From: Acanthaster planci
Lineage: Eukaryota; Echinodermata; Asteroidea; Valvatida; Acanthasteridae
Length of the DNA: 64,000 nt
Direction of reading: 5' to 3'
Assembly: GCF_001949145.1 (NCBI RefSeq)
Contig: NW_019091662.1
Coordinates: 11,177-75,176 of the forward strand
The position numbers were made by a program, and so were the translations under genes. Positions within the stretch are counted from its first letter, which is position 1. Every line of letters begins with the position of its first letter. Below the pieces are notes generated by a model that was given only the letters and a program-made list of their open reading frames with translations, was not told where the DNA came from and made no database searches. Positions 26,701-39,397 of the stretch are shown piece by piece.

Positions 26701-29700
26701 AAGGCTTCATTTTCTCAAATTAGTGGAAAAAAGGGGGCTGCATCTTAAAAGACGGGCTTACCCAAAATGAAGAACCTGAAGATAGGAGCAGGGCATATTG
26801 TTAGCAACACTTTCTTTAGTTATTCAACAACCAGTCGAGAAACATGGGAAAAAGGTACCTCCCACAAAGAAGAATGATTGAAAAAAGGGGAGCATCAGGT
26901 CCCCCCAACACGATCCACTACTGCCAATGGTTTGGACCAGGATCATTTGATTAAAACTTTAATAAGCACTCACAGCACATTCATCCATCCTAACTCATCC
27001 ATCCTAGAGTGGTTGATGCAGATGACTTACATTTCGGTGTTCCGTGTAGGGTACAAAGCACGAGGTTTCGGGCAGCCCCTTTGCCATGCCAAAGTCTGCA
27101 ATCTTGGCCTTGTTGTTGAAGGTAATGAGGACATTCTTTGCACACAGGTTATGGTGTACGTACTGTGACATTATAGGGGGAAAGCAATAGAATGGTTGAG
27201 CACCAGTGTCAAAAGTGAAATCGCCAGTTGAATTTCAGATTTGGCAGACTCGACTGTGGGAAGGCGCACGCCAATTTCTAAAACTGCACGAAGGGGTTCA
27301 AAGCCAGCTCAACAGATGATTGAGAAGTTGTTCATTGATAGAAGCTGTCTTCTTCCTTTTTAAATTTGGATATTGGAATCCAAAGTACAGTAGTGAGATA
27401 AAGGTATGATAATCAAAAAAGTAGTGAGGGAGAATTCAGAAATGAGCCCAAACTTTTCCTTCTCCAATCCCCCTCCCCTAAAAAAGTTAAGAAAAAGAGG
27501 GGTTGGAATTTCAAAAACAACTCTTACTTTGAGAAGAGTGATGTGTCTCATGCCCTGGGCAATATCACAGGCAAAGCTCATTAGTTCATCCACTGGGGTA
27601 GGCGAGTAGGGAGGCTGATCCCTACGCCTGCATCGCCCGCGACGTAGGATGCGCAGCATGTCGCCACGAGCCACATATTCGTTGATTAGACATGTCTGAG
27701 CTGATGAAAAGAAAATAAATATATAAAGATGAGATTTATGGAACATGAACATTTTGTTTTAACCAGTGCAGTTATTTTTGTGAATTGCTGTTTTCTTGAA
27801 AACAGGTCTGTTATATTTATGGATTTTTGGAAACTACACCAGGCAACTAAAATTTTAACCCTTTTCCAGTCTTGATTTCTAGGGAACACAAGAAAACCCA
27901 AGGCTTATTAGAATTAAAATGCTGTATGTTTGCAGAAATTTGTAGTTGGTGACAGTGTGAAATAATTACTTGATTCTTCCAACACTCTGGTGCACATGCC
28001 CTGTAGCCAGACAACATTGGGATGACGACCCACGCAGGCAAGCACCTCAAACTCATTCTTCAGCTCATTTAGCGAGTCTTCATCATTCTCATCTGCACAA
28101 TAGGCACACAAAAAATAAGATTTTTTAAAACATATCTTACTTCAACAATTCCAAGCCAAAACCTATTCTTACACCAGAAATCTTGCAGAGAATACTGTTC
28201 AGGAAATTGTTTAAATCACGAACAGGACCAGTCACAAGAAGTATGCAAGTACACTATGTGATTCTTTGGCTGGTAACCAGATATATTCTGCGCTTAGCAA
28301 CTGTCTGTGTACAGAAATGCCATGACACTAAGCCCCCCTCCCCCAGCACTTGAAAAAATAATTGTGAAACTGAATCTGTTTCACATTTTGTAACTAACTG
28401 GTCACAAGAGCCAAGTACAGCTAGGGTGCATCTACGTACATGTATCGCATGCACAAATGGTTTGTGCAGAATGGAGGTACATGTCTGCAACCAGTTTGTG
28501 ATAGAATGTACACGAACTCTCTATTCAAAAGGGGAACCAGCTAAGTAATGGGTCCACAAGTTTGAAACTGAATCAAAGTATCCTCCAACACTACCGAAAT
28601 TAATACGTAGTTTAATGCAGTTGTATATCTGTGTAGATCTCACACAGAGACGAAGTCAAAAGCTCATTCAAAATTTCAGATTTCTTGTTCTGTTGTGACT
28701 GCATCAAAACACGTCAACACCAACCTCTCAGAAGTTTGACGACCACTTTCTGGGCAGCATCCCGCTCTTTGTCCTTGTACATGCCCTCGCAGATGTAGGC
28801 AAACTCCCCACTGTAGATGAGCTTGCCCAGCTCCACCTGTGACTCGTGGATCAGCCAGCGGTCACGCATCTTGTGAGCGCGCATGGAACTACGGCCGTCT
28901 GGGATCAGCCAAGACTTGGCATTGCCCATTTTGTACTGAATGTTAGAAAAAGAGATAACTCTATCATGCATGTGACGTTTACTTGGAACCCCAGACTACT
29001 AAAATCAAACACTATTCATTGGATGGGAAACTCATGCTGTATACATGTATATGGCATATTCTTTTAGCAAGAACAGCAGTTAATATCACTGTTGAAGCTA
29101 CAGTATTTCAGGATAATTTTGAAACTTATTTGGGGAGCATGCATAAACCCCTACTAATAATTCTGGATTTCCTTTCTGCCATCAATCTATGCACTAAGTG
29201 AAAACCTGTTTGATGGTAGACTTCCTCTAACAAAAAGGATGTATATGTCAAAGTTGGGACAGCAGTTGACTTATGGAAATTGGAATGGTTATCCAATGGA
29301 TCAAAACTATGAAATCCGACAAGAAATCATAGTGCATAAACAAACCGTTGTGTCCATAACTTAGCCACTGTGCACAAACTATACTTATCTCCATCCTCGG
29401 AATAGATACAGTACAAATGAAACTTTTGAATGTTCCAACAGCAAGTTAAAGAGAAAACCACTTGCCCCACCTTCAATATGACCAGTACTGAAGAATTGCA
29501 GTTAAAGAGAAAGCCACTGGCCCCACCTTCAAAATGACCAGTACTGAAGAATTGCAGTATTCTTTTCAGTCATACTCTCTCTGACTCTTGAAAATGCTGT
29601 TTGAAATACCTGCAAATTTAACAATATTGTGCTTCCCTTTATCTCAGCACGTACCTTTGGGCTGCTGTATTTACTGGCTGCCTCCTCGGCGTACTTGATG

Positions 29701-32700
29701 CTGTACTTCTTGTGATCGTCGGCGTGCAACTTGCGCCAAGTCGTCCACCAGACTATGAGGCAAATCCATAAACAGAAGAGTGGTGCTGCAAAACATAGGC
29801 CAATGATTATGCCTAGGGTTGGCCCAGTCAGCGAAGTATCCTGTTGACATGAAAAAAACACCATCTGTACATGTACGTTACATGTAGTAGGCCATAAACC
29901 ACACTGTCCGTACAATTTTTAAATCAATATATGATGTATTCAAGTGCACATGCTGACACAAACTACATGTGTTGTATGCAACTCTGTCTGAACCAATACA
30001 TCAACAACCTGTGTTGTTACCATCCAAAGTGGAATTGCCATAAATAGGTCTGAGGCCTGTTCCAGGAAAGTGTGACCCAAATATCGGGCAGGAAGCTTGG
30101 TTGTCATCTGCTCTTAAAGATGAACCTACATGTACATGTAGCCTTACTTGTATGTCTGTCTTGCCCCAACAAAATGCAGAGAGCTCTCTATGCAAGTTAT
30201 CATGGTTATAAACTGTACAAACAACTATTACAGCTGCATGAAGGTAGCAAAAAAGGTCTTACATGTACGTTCTATGAAGGCCTTTTACTAACTGTCCACA
30301 TGTATGTGTGCCTCACATACTGCACCCCTCCCAACAAATGCACTGCCTTGAATACCCCTCACAATACTGGGTAAATGGTAGCAATGTAAAGCTTGGCTTG
30401 AAGGAACCAATTGTTTGCCTTTTCAATAGCCCTATACCATTCCTTCTTCCTCCAAGGACAGCCTTTTTATGTGGGCATACAATCCTTGCAGAATACAACA
30501 TTTACTATTCCTTTATCAAATACATTATTAACAGAATTTATATATAGATACCTAAAATAAAATATCACGGTGTCATTATTACCTTCGAATATGTGCTCTG
30601 CTAGTATACATGTAGCTACATGTAAATAGTACCATATTTTCTTTGTGTGGAATATGTTAACTGCGAAAATGCTGTGCAAGTTTGGGTGTATGCAGGAGTG
30701 TGAGTGGCAACTTAAAATTAAAGCTGAAAACAGCTAGCAAAAAGCTGAAATGTAAAAAAGTTTGCACACTTTTGTACAGACCAGGTGTACAAAAAAGTTG
30801 AAATTCAGGGTCAGCTTGTAAACAAAAAACCTGAAATTACCTAAAAAGCTGAATTTTCACAATCCTGAGCACTGCAACAAGTCTCAGACCTTCTTGCATA
30901 TATTCATTACTTACTGTGCTAAGTATTGGATCAATTGGCCGAGAGGAAGCCGTGTATGAATCAATTTTAAATGTGGCAGCTCGCTGGCAGTTTTCTGTAC
31001 TGCACTTGGCTATATGAAGGTGTACAGGTACAGGTATACACACTTTGACATGCCAATGTGGCAGGAAATGGGATAGTTATACATGTATAGCTAGGTACAT
31101 AATCAATCACCCCCTGTGATGGACAACCTATGGAACAGGACCAGATTAAGCTTTCACCCCTATACCTGCTATACATCTATGTAGGACGTGGAGAAGACTT
31201 GTCTTCAAAAGTCCAACTTATGCAGTTACAGGATTAATTCTGAATCCATGAGGACCAAGTGCTTCATGTGCACACACTGTGTTAGCCAATCAGATACATG
31301 TACTAGACAGATTTGAACCACTGCTGTTTTTGTACTATTATAAGATGAAACTTTCAGTCAAGGGGATAATCCCTTAGTGCTGGATGGTTTGGTGAGAGTG
31401 GAGAGTGCAGATAAGTTCACTATGTCACGGCCCTTTGTGGGGAGTGAGCCTTATCTTTAGGAGTGATCTCCTTGAATTGCCTTGATTTTCCAATATGAAT
31501 TATCCACTAACCAGGTGCAGATCTGGAGGGGGGGTAAAAAAAACCTGCTCTGAGATCACAGAAAAGGTAAAAATGGGGAAAATAATGAAAAATAACTACA
31601 AATTGTGCACCAATACCATTGTAAACAATACACATGTACAATGTATATGTCATGTGTAATGTTTCATCATCGTTTCCACTTGTCCACAAAATTGAGGCAT
31701 TAAAAGAAAATCTTCAGTTTCACCGGCCCCCTCATCCCCCCCAAAAATTCCTTGATCCACCCCTGGTACCCTAATAAAATTCTGAATTAAATCTTATTAA
31801 TGTTTTTACAGGCTTCAGTTTCTAAATGCACCACTGTAACGTGAAAGAAAGTTTCTCTATAAAAAATAAAGCAAAGAAGTGGAGGCATGCCAGTTTGGGG
31901 AGAGGGGGAAGGTTGTAAAGGATACACTAAATAAAGCCTCTCAGGATTGCCCTAATTAATTAAACCAATCTACACCCTCATGTATGTGAACAGGGTGTCG
32001 AACAGTCTGCCAAATCACATTTTATGCAATGCATGTAGGTCACCTTAAAACAGTAGGAACCAAGTAGGGCCATCCAGAGCAAATCTTTTTTTCAAGGGAA
32101 TTTGGTAGTTTTTCTGTACAATTCTCTCCCTTGTTTTGGGGTGGTTTTTTTTTGGGGGGGGGGTAAAGGGGGAATAATGGGCTTTGCATAAATGAAACCG
32201 TCAACTTTTTGTCTCAACTGTGCAACTGGATTCTAAATATATGTAGCAGTGCTAAAAGCTAATCCAAAGCTATATACATGTACCACTCGAGCATTACAGG
32301 CCGGCTATTGACTCTCTGAAAACTCTGGTGTGAATACAAAGGTTCAAAAAATAAACATGAACACTTACCATGGGTACCGTAGTGCTAAGAATAGATGGTT
32401 TAGTGCCATTCACCTCGGACCATGGTGCACAACGATAGTGATTGTAGCGATCACTGATGCAGACCATCTCGACTTCATCACAAGGATTGCTCAGGCAAGG
32501 GTTCAGGTTAATCTCGCAGGCATATCCTGCAATAAAACCAACACATAAGTGTACAAGGTGGCTTACATGTGATCCATACAAATGCAAGTGTGACATGTCA
32601 CAAGTTCATAGGAAAAAAACAATGACAGAGAATAAATGTGTTCCACTTTGGCGATTTTGCAGCATAACTTACATGTATAATTTGGCTGGTACGCCAAAAA

Positions 32701-35700
32701 ATTGCATTTATCTTTTTGGTGATAAATACATGTAAGCTCTCTTTATGTTGACATAGCTGAAAAAAATTTAACTGGCTTATAGGTAAGAGTGGGTACAAAA
32801 AAGTATAAACTGATTGCTGAATATTAGATGTACATGTGGTATGTAATGAAAAATAGATACGTGTAGCTGATACTTTACACCAAGTACAATTTGGCAAAAT
32901 ATACACAAATGTTCTTGTGTGACTATAACAAACCCTACAACCTTCTATTTAATGAGTGCCTACCTGCAAACCCAACATAACAACTGCATCTGTAGCCAGA
33001 TGCTGAATTCTCAAGCTTGCATTCCCCGTTTCCCTGGCATGGGTCAGGTATGCATGGTCTGGGATCCAGTGTTGGTCCCCTTGAGCTTGGTACTGGGTCT
33101 GTCCCGGCTTCTGTCACAGCAACTGTCCCTACCAGAGTCTCTGATTCTGTCACAGTGCTGTTCACTAGGTTTGTTGCTGTATCTGTGGCTGGGTCTGTCA
33201 CCGAGGATTTTGCTGTGGTTAAGGGTTGGCCTGGAGTGTTGCTGGCCTCCTGAGTTAGCGTTAGAGATTCTGCAAAATAAAAAAAGGTTAACTGGCTACA
33301 ATGCACATAATCTCCAAACACCTGTGTGTTTAATATCATTCACAGTACGGTGCCGGTGTTATGGGATTGACCAATCAGATGTGAGAGTTCAAGTGTGGCA
33401 TGATGTTTCTTTGTTAACTTTGGAATATAAATATGGGGGTGTGGTTGGGGGAATGTCATCAACTAGAGGATATCAAAAACCAATAGGACCAATTCAAGAT
33501 GCGGTGCTCGATCCTCCAATCCTATCACCTACATGTAGAAGGCCTTGCAGGTTAACATCAATTTACAGGATGCTTAGCCTGTTGGTGTGCTTCATAATGG
33601 CAATTAACTTCCAGAAGGTGAAAAAAACAAGAGCTGATGAACTAAGGAAATATTTACAAGGATTTAGTTTAAGCATACACAAAATTACTTTGAATTTGAC
33701 TAGGCATGATGACGATCCTAATGCCAACCTTTTCCAAAACTAGTAACTATACAGAGCTCGCCTAGTTGTGACAGTGTATCAAATCACTTCTTTCAAAGGC
33801 CTCCATCCGACATGTAAGTCTGTACACCCACAAAGATGTGCAATATTCTTGATACCTGCATGCACATGCACAAGATAATCACATCACAAAGTGTTTTTCA
33901 CCCTGTCAAAGTAAATGGATAAAAATGCTGGTACAGCCTACAGGCCAGGAACTATTTTGGTTGAGTAGTGCTGTGAATATGCAGATTGCTCTGACAGACC
34001 CATGTACATGTATATACAACTGAACAGAACATAAACAAATTATTATAACTGCAGCTGGCAAACACAATATGCACTACACTTGGTTAATTAAAAGTTATCA
34101 ATCAATTTGCTGAAAATATTTAAATAAGCTGGCATACATGTAGCAACAAAAAGGCACACAAAATGAAAATTGAAAGGGAAAAAGTATTCAGAAAAGCACT
34201 GTATGAAGAAAGCAGTGTTTTGCTTAGGCTTATATATTACAGATAAGATACCTGTGCACATTGTCTAATAGTACTAGTAGCTGATAAAGGAACATGAATC
34301 TTCACTGAAAGTACATGGCAATCAATTTTTAAGGGAAAAAAAGAAGTAACTGAGGTATTCATACATGTAGGTGCCAATATTTGCAGTTGAATACACATCC
34401 CATTTACTAAATTAAAACTGCACACCTGTTAAATTGCCCTGCTGAGATAATTTCCTTGCTCATTATTTTACCCACACGGTAATTAAACAATGCATACAAT
34501 GTTGCATCCATGTACATGTACATGGATCGATAGATCTTCTGAAGGCTTCCGTGCACACTGCAGGCAGATACTAACACTGGATTCAGATTCTGAGGAAATA
34601 ATACAATCTGAAAGAGTTGATTGAGATTCACTGGAAAGTGTAAAATATGCTGTGATGGCTTCCATGCATATATCTCCCAGTGGGCAATTTCTGCTGAATT
34701 TCATTAATCAGACAAAAAAATACCTTTTTATGGGCACTTGTTGTACACTGTTAATTTTAGCTATTTATTTGTACAGTACCAACTGCATAATTTCATAAAA
34801 AAATATGCTCATTTAAAAATAAACGTGACTAGGAATAATGTACGTATTTTTACATACTGCTTCAGTGAATATTGGTTGTAGTAAATACTGATCAAAAAAT
34901 AGTTCTCATACAGTATTTGTCTCTGGTGCCCTGATTTGTAAATTCCCAACTGAGGTACATGTACCAGCCCCAGTAATGTTTCCCAAGAATACTTCCTGAA
35001 ATCTCAAAAACCACTGGTCGGAAAACCAATGGCATTGTTTTTGCACTTTTAAACTGCCAAGATTGAGGCATAAAGGCAGAATTTAATTAGACTCCTAATC
35101 TGTCCTCCTCCATCCAGTAGAATTTATCCTCAGAACCTTCTAATGGTTTGAAGGAGCTTGGAACAGTACTACATGTATATGTACATGTACATTCAGTTGG
35201 AAAAATGATCCAAAAAAGCACTTCTCTATGTTTTCCTGGATGCCTTCATGTGTATGTACATATATAATCTGTTTTTTGCTGGATCCAGGCAGGTTACAAC
35301 ATATTCCCATTTCTTCGTTGTCTTTTTTACTCTGACTTCATCCTGTAATTGGCACGAAATGCACTGTTGGATGAACATTATATGAAATGCCGTAACCTTA
35401 AAGAGGGCTAAAAACCAAGATGAGCTTCATAAACATTTTTGTTGGAGCATCAAGATCTCAAACAACTGCAGTCGACATGCAATCTCACCTACTGCCTACA
35501 TGCACTCATCTATCGCCCACAGATCACCATGACCATGAGTACACGTGCAATATGCTCGCCCACGTACAAGTGAATGAATATGACTCAATCCATATACGGG
35601 TAAGTTCTTTTGCTGGTAGTGTATTTTGAAGTTTGTTTTCAACTTATTGTTTTAATCATTTATACTTCAACAGCCCAGGCTAAGAAAAGGCACTGCAATG

Positions 35701-37641
35701 GGAGACTTTGAGACGCTAGTGGCAGCAGACATACTGTTCCTTTTTCCAAAGTATTGCGCATGATCATATTGCTCATCCTCAGAACTAGGGCCAATATTTG
35801 CCACCACCAATCATCTCAAAGTCTCCCATTGTACATTCTTTTGGTTCATTACATGTTTGCTTCTGCAAAATGGATTAATAGGACATGTTGACATGTGAAA
35901 TAAATTATCCATACATGTAGCATCAACATCTTGGGGATAATATTTTAAAGGTTCCATGCAATGCAGTTGTTTTTTGGTTTTTTTTTTAATACAACCCTGG
36001 ACTTGACTCAAGTCAGGATCCTCTGTGATGTTGTCCGTCTTTATGCTTTAAATTTGGATATGGCGGTGTCGCAGTAACTTGCTTTATGCCCTCGTCTTGT
36101 GTCCACCTATTACTGTGACTTTTACAGCACTGCAGGGGGATACATGTTGTACAGTCTTTGATGTTGACCCCGGATATCGCAGAAAGGTTATAAAATGAGG
36201 GTCCGCCTTGTAAGAAGTTGTACGAGCAGCCAAGTGCCACCGTGTGTACAGTGAAGGGATGGCTGACTGGGGCAGAGCAACGAAAGTCTGCCTGCCTTGA
36301 TCATGTACATTACCCTAGAAAGCTGAAAGTGCATGCATTTCAACTAACCTTATACATTCAATTTCTGTTTTGCTAATTTAAAAGTACATGCCCTTTTGCT
36401 GGTATTGTAAATTTCCATATTCATGAGCAAAACTATGACATTATTTCAGGGAGAAAAACAAAATATTCCATTGATTTGTGCACAAGAAATCAATGGAGTT
36501 ATTGATTCATGCATGCGTACCCTAACCATCTTTTCTTTCATAATATTGTTGTGTTCATGTACATGTATGCATCCATATGGCAAAAATGCAAACATTTCTC
36601 AGAAATATTTTGGGTTCCCAATTTGAACAGAAAATCCTAAAACTGAAAAGTAGTACAAGCCTTCTTTGATTTTGAATGACATCTCACCAACAATACCTTC
36701 TGTTGTCCAGAAAAGCAGGAGCAAATTTCAGTGTTTAAAAAGAGCATCTTTCTCAATTCATTTAAGCCTAAAAAGGTTATCAAATTGTTTTCATGCATTC
36801 AGTGAAGAGAATGGATTTCGGTACCATCATTTAAAAAGACCAAAACACAGCTATTGAACCCAATAATTAACCAAAAATCTGATGTGATCATTGAGTTATG
36901 ATGTGCAAGTTAAAGAAGTAGAAATGCTGACTACAGTGGATTACAGAAGAGAAAAGCCCACCTACTGTTTTGAAATTGTAGACTTTTTCATGAATGACAA
37001 AAATAATCTAAAAACCAAACAGGTTGTTAGTTTGCTGAAACATACTAGTGATGACTTCAGTTAATCATGTTGAGCTGTGAGAGTAATTGCGATCATTATA
37101 GTATTTTAATTAAAACTTGATCTTCATCAAGTCCCTTCTTGTTGGTCAGACCATCTAATTAGATCATGCTTATGTTGTAATATACTGTTAGCAGCTTACG
37201 TCATAATGAACATAAGCATGTAAATAACTTATGGCATTCAAACTGACCAGTGTCAGTTGCCCATTATGATATAACTAAAAAAATATTTATCACTCTATAC
37301 ATGTACATGTATATCTGTTAGTTTCACAGGAGAGTGAACAAGTACAAGTGAAATGTACATAAAATGATTTGCTCAATATGGAAACTATAATTCAGTCTGA
37401 CCACAAAGTATAGGATCCCATAGAAATAAAAGGTCAGACATACACAAATAAAGGAAATAGATATGAATAAAGGACTTCAGGAGTTCAAAAGCATCACCTA
37501 ATTCACACTTCCAAATATGTTTATATAAAAATTACCTGTTGAGTTCTGAGGCTGAACCACCTGTGGAAGTCGCAAGAAAACTAAAACTATCATCAACACG
37601 ACCAGGAAACCTACTCTGCCAAAAATCCTCCCTACTGCCAT
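23750..37641 (-). CDS. Receptor tyrosine kinase-like protein, predicted pseudokinase (short form, 12 exons, 599 aa)
   Basis: Exons in transcript order: 37641-37536, 33269-32964, 32526-32369, 29840-29655, 28935-28725, 28092-27970, 27700-27528, 27162-27031, 26096-26029, 25656-25616, 25112-24916, 23848-23750. All are GT..AG, the phases agree, and the 1,800 nt end in TGA. The first exon codes a signal peptide (basic start, core GFLVVLMIVLVFL). Then come a Thr/Ser-rich stem, one EGF domain (CIPDPCQGNGEC to CSCYVGFAGYAC), a second Cys-rich half-EGF, a membrane helix (LGIIIGLCFAAPLFCLWI) and a kinase domain. Kinase landmarks are VVVK, the helix-C Glu in KNEFEVL, an insert after GDMLRIL, HHNLCAKN, IADFG, WMAYEALLEN and DVWSFGVVLWE. 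The catalytic Asp of HRD is Asn, the glycine loop keeps only one glycine (IYSGEFAYI), and APE is AYE. It probably signals without catalysis, through partners. The closest recalled kinase pattern is FGFR-like, but the family is not assigned. The protein ends TFV, a possible PDZ ligand. Confidence 0.85.
29446..29557. repeat. 56-bp tandem duplication
   Basis: Two adjacent 56-bp copies start TTAAAGAGAAA and end GAAGAATTGCAG, with only a few differences. They lie in the intron after the transmembrane exon of the receptor gene. Confidence 0.8.
31511..31766. mobile_element. Small hAT-like MITE (CCAGG...CCTGG)
   Basis: CCAGGTGCAGATCTGGAGGG at the left is related to the inverted right end CCAGGGGTGGATCAAGG. 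The flanks TCCACTAA and TACCCTAA agree at six of eight positions, a decayed 8-bp duplication. G-runs lie inside the left end and C-runs inside the right. It lies in the intron between the second EGF-like exon and the transmembrane exon. Confidence 0.45.
35697..35830. repeat. Foldback repeat with 17-bp perfect arms
   Basis: AATGGGAGACTTTGAGA at 35697-35713 is perfectly inverted at 35814-35830. Weaker pairing continues inwards (GTGGCAG against the complement of TGCCACC). This looks like a MITE of about 140 bp in the first intron of the short receptor transcript. Confidence 0.6.
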
Positions 37642-38760
37642 AGTGGTAAACTGAACAGGAATGAGTTCACAATCACAGCAGACACTGTCTCTACCATTCA
37701 CAGAATACTTCACACAAACAAACTCCAGTCATCCATGGTGTAGCATTATAAACATAGTTCGAAGATGACAGGGAACTTCATAATCATCACTTGAGGCATC
37801 ACTGAAAGTTGTTTTCAAGGAAGGCCAGACTAACACAGAGGAGTCTGAACAACTGCAGACGCACTGACCACAAGCATAGGCTAATTACACCACCTGCTCT
37901 TCCAAGTACAAGTAGTCTATCCACTGTCAGTTATCAACAGCCATATTTTTGCCATGCCATTTCAACAGGTATCCTTAAGTAAACAAAGGTTGGCTCAGCC
38001 AGGAGGGAATCCAACAAAAAAGAATCCACCTGTGACATTCCTCTGCATACAGGCAAAGTGCACCCTATACACCATCATCCAGCGATCTAACAGGCTATTC
38101 ATTCATCCCAACCAGCCCATTGCACACTAACAAAGGTGGGTTATTCTTATGCTAATCACTGTACTTTTTTTTTCTTTTTTATGAGGACAATCAGTATTAT
38201 TTGCTGCCAACGCCTGGGGCAGTTCCATTTGTGACTTAGGGGTGTTTTGAGTTGACAGTCTTGGTTTTCTAGCACACAGAAATCAGCAATGCCCTCTTGT
38301 TTGCCTGCTGAGAATATCTATTTGATTTAGATTTGATCGAGCAGTTCAATACTACTATTTCCTTTGAATTCTATGCATGTGTGTGTCCAGCCAATAAAAC
38401 AGAAAAATAGGATAGAAAAAAGTTATACCGCTCTTCACATTACTCAGTGATGTACATGGGAAATTTCGGTATGAGTTTTCCGTAAGTTTTATAAACATCA
38501 TGTTTATGATTCCTGCCTATACCTGCTTTCAGTCCCAAAGAAGCTCTGCTTTCAGAGCAGACAGTTTCAGCCTTATTGAAAATTGCTCTTACAATCTGTA
38601 ATAAAACCATTTTTAGGACCTTTTTAAATGAATTGCAATGTCATAAAAGAATCGTTGAAGGAGAAAGGACCATATGTAAAAATACTGTACCGGTAGGCCG
38701 CTTTTTGTATTTTTAGAAAACCAAAAGCAAGTTCGATCTGGGAACAAATGTCAGATATTG

Positions 38761-38990
38761 CAGTGTTGTAGTCAAGTACTTTTCAGTACTTAGTTCTCTA
38801 CCAAAAATTTAACTAGTTAGGAGGGAACAAAGCTGTAGTCATTTAATTGATGGTACATGCACAAAGGTAAGATTACAAAGTAAAATGATGACAATAAGAA
38901 TTAAGTTTTTTAGGACAACTGTACTCAAACAGTACTCAGCCAAGTACTTTCTGAGTACTTTTCTCCGTAAAACTTAAATGTTACAAACTG
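38761..38990. mobile_element. Probable relative of the CAGTGTTGTA hAT-like family with AGTACTT arrays
   Basis: CAGTGTTGTA at 38761 is followed by repeated AAGTACTTTTCAGTACTT-type motifs. A second cluster (CAGTACTCAGCCAAGTACTT and GAGTACTTTT) lies at 38930-38965, just before TTACAAACTG. The right terminus is one base short of the family consensus, and no flanking duplication is seen. The right border is therefore uncertain. Confidence 0.45.
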
Positions 38991-39397
38991 GGAGGGTCTG
39001 GTCTTACATTTAGTATGTAATTTACTTTTGTGCATCGGGTAATATTTGAAATGTGTAAACTTATTCCACCAGCTTTATTCACAACAGCTATATTCCCCAT
39101 GCTAGAGTAAAAATGGATAGGCAGGGCTTTGTTTTCCCATCGCAAAATGGAATTATTGTCCCATTTTCTATCGGCACTGAATTTTACTCTCAAAATTTCG
39201 AATCCCACTGCATCTGTTAATCTCCCTGGCTACGTTACTGAAACAGGCCTAAATTAAAGACTTATCCCCAAAAATCTAATTATCAAACAACAATATGCAA
39301 AGAATGCATACAAGTACATGTAAGTGTTACATATGAACCTGCATTTTCTTATTGGTCCAAAGTATGGGCATATGCAAATGGCTGAGAATATCCTCAC

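Noticed and set aside
32919-33743. Long + strand open frame (274 codons)
   Set aside because: It is antisense to the EGF/stem exon (32964-33269) and continues through intron sequence. The minus-strand reading has cysteine spacing, splice sites and phase support.
38981-39208. 75-codon minus-strand frame between the netrin-G-like exons and the short first exon
   Set aside because: I considered it as a missing terminal exon for a separate netrin-G-like gene. It has no cysteines in laminin-EGF spacing, no GPI-like tail and no convincing acceptor in phase.
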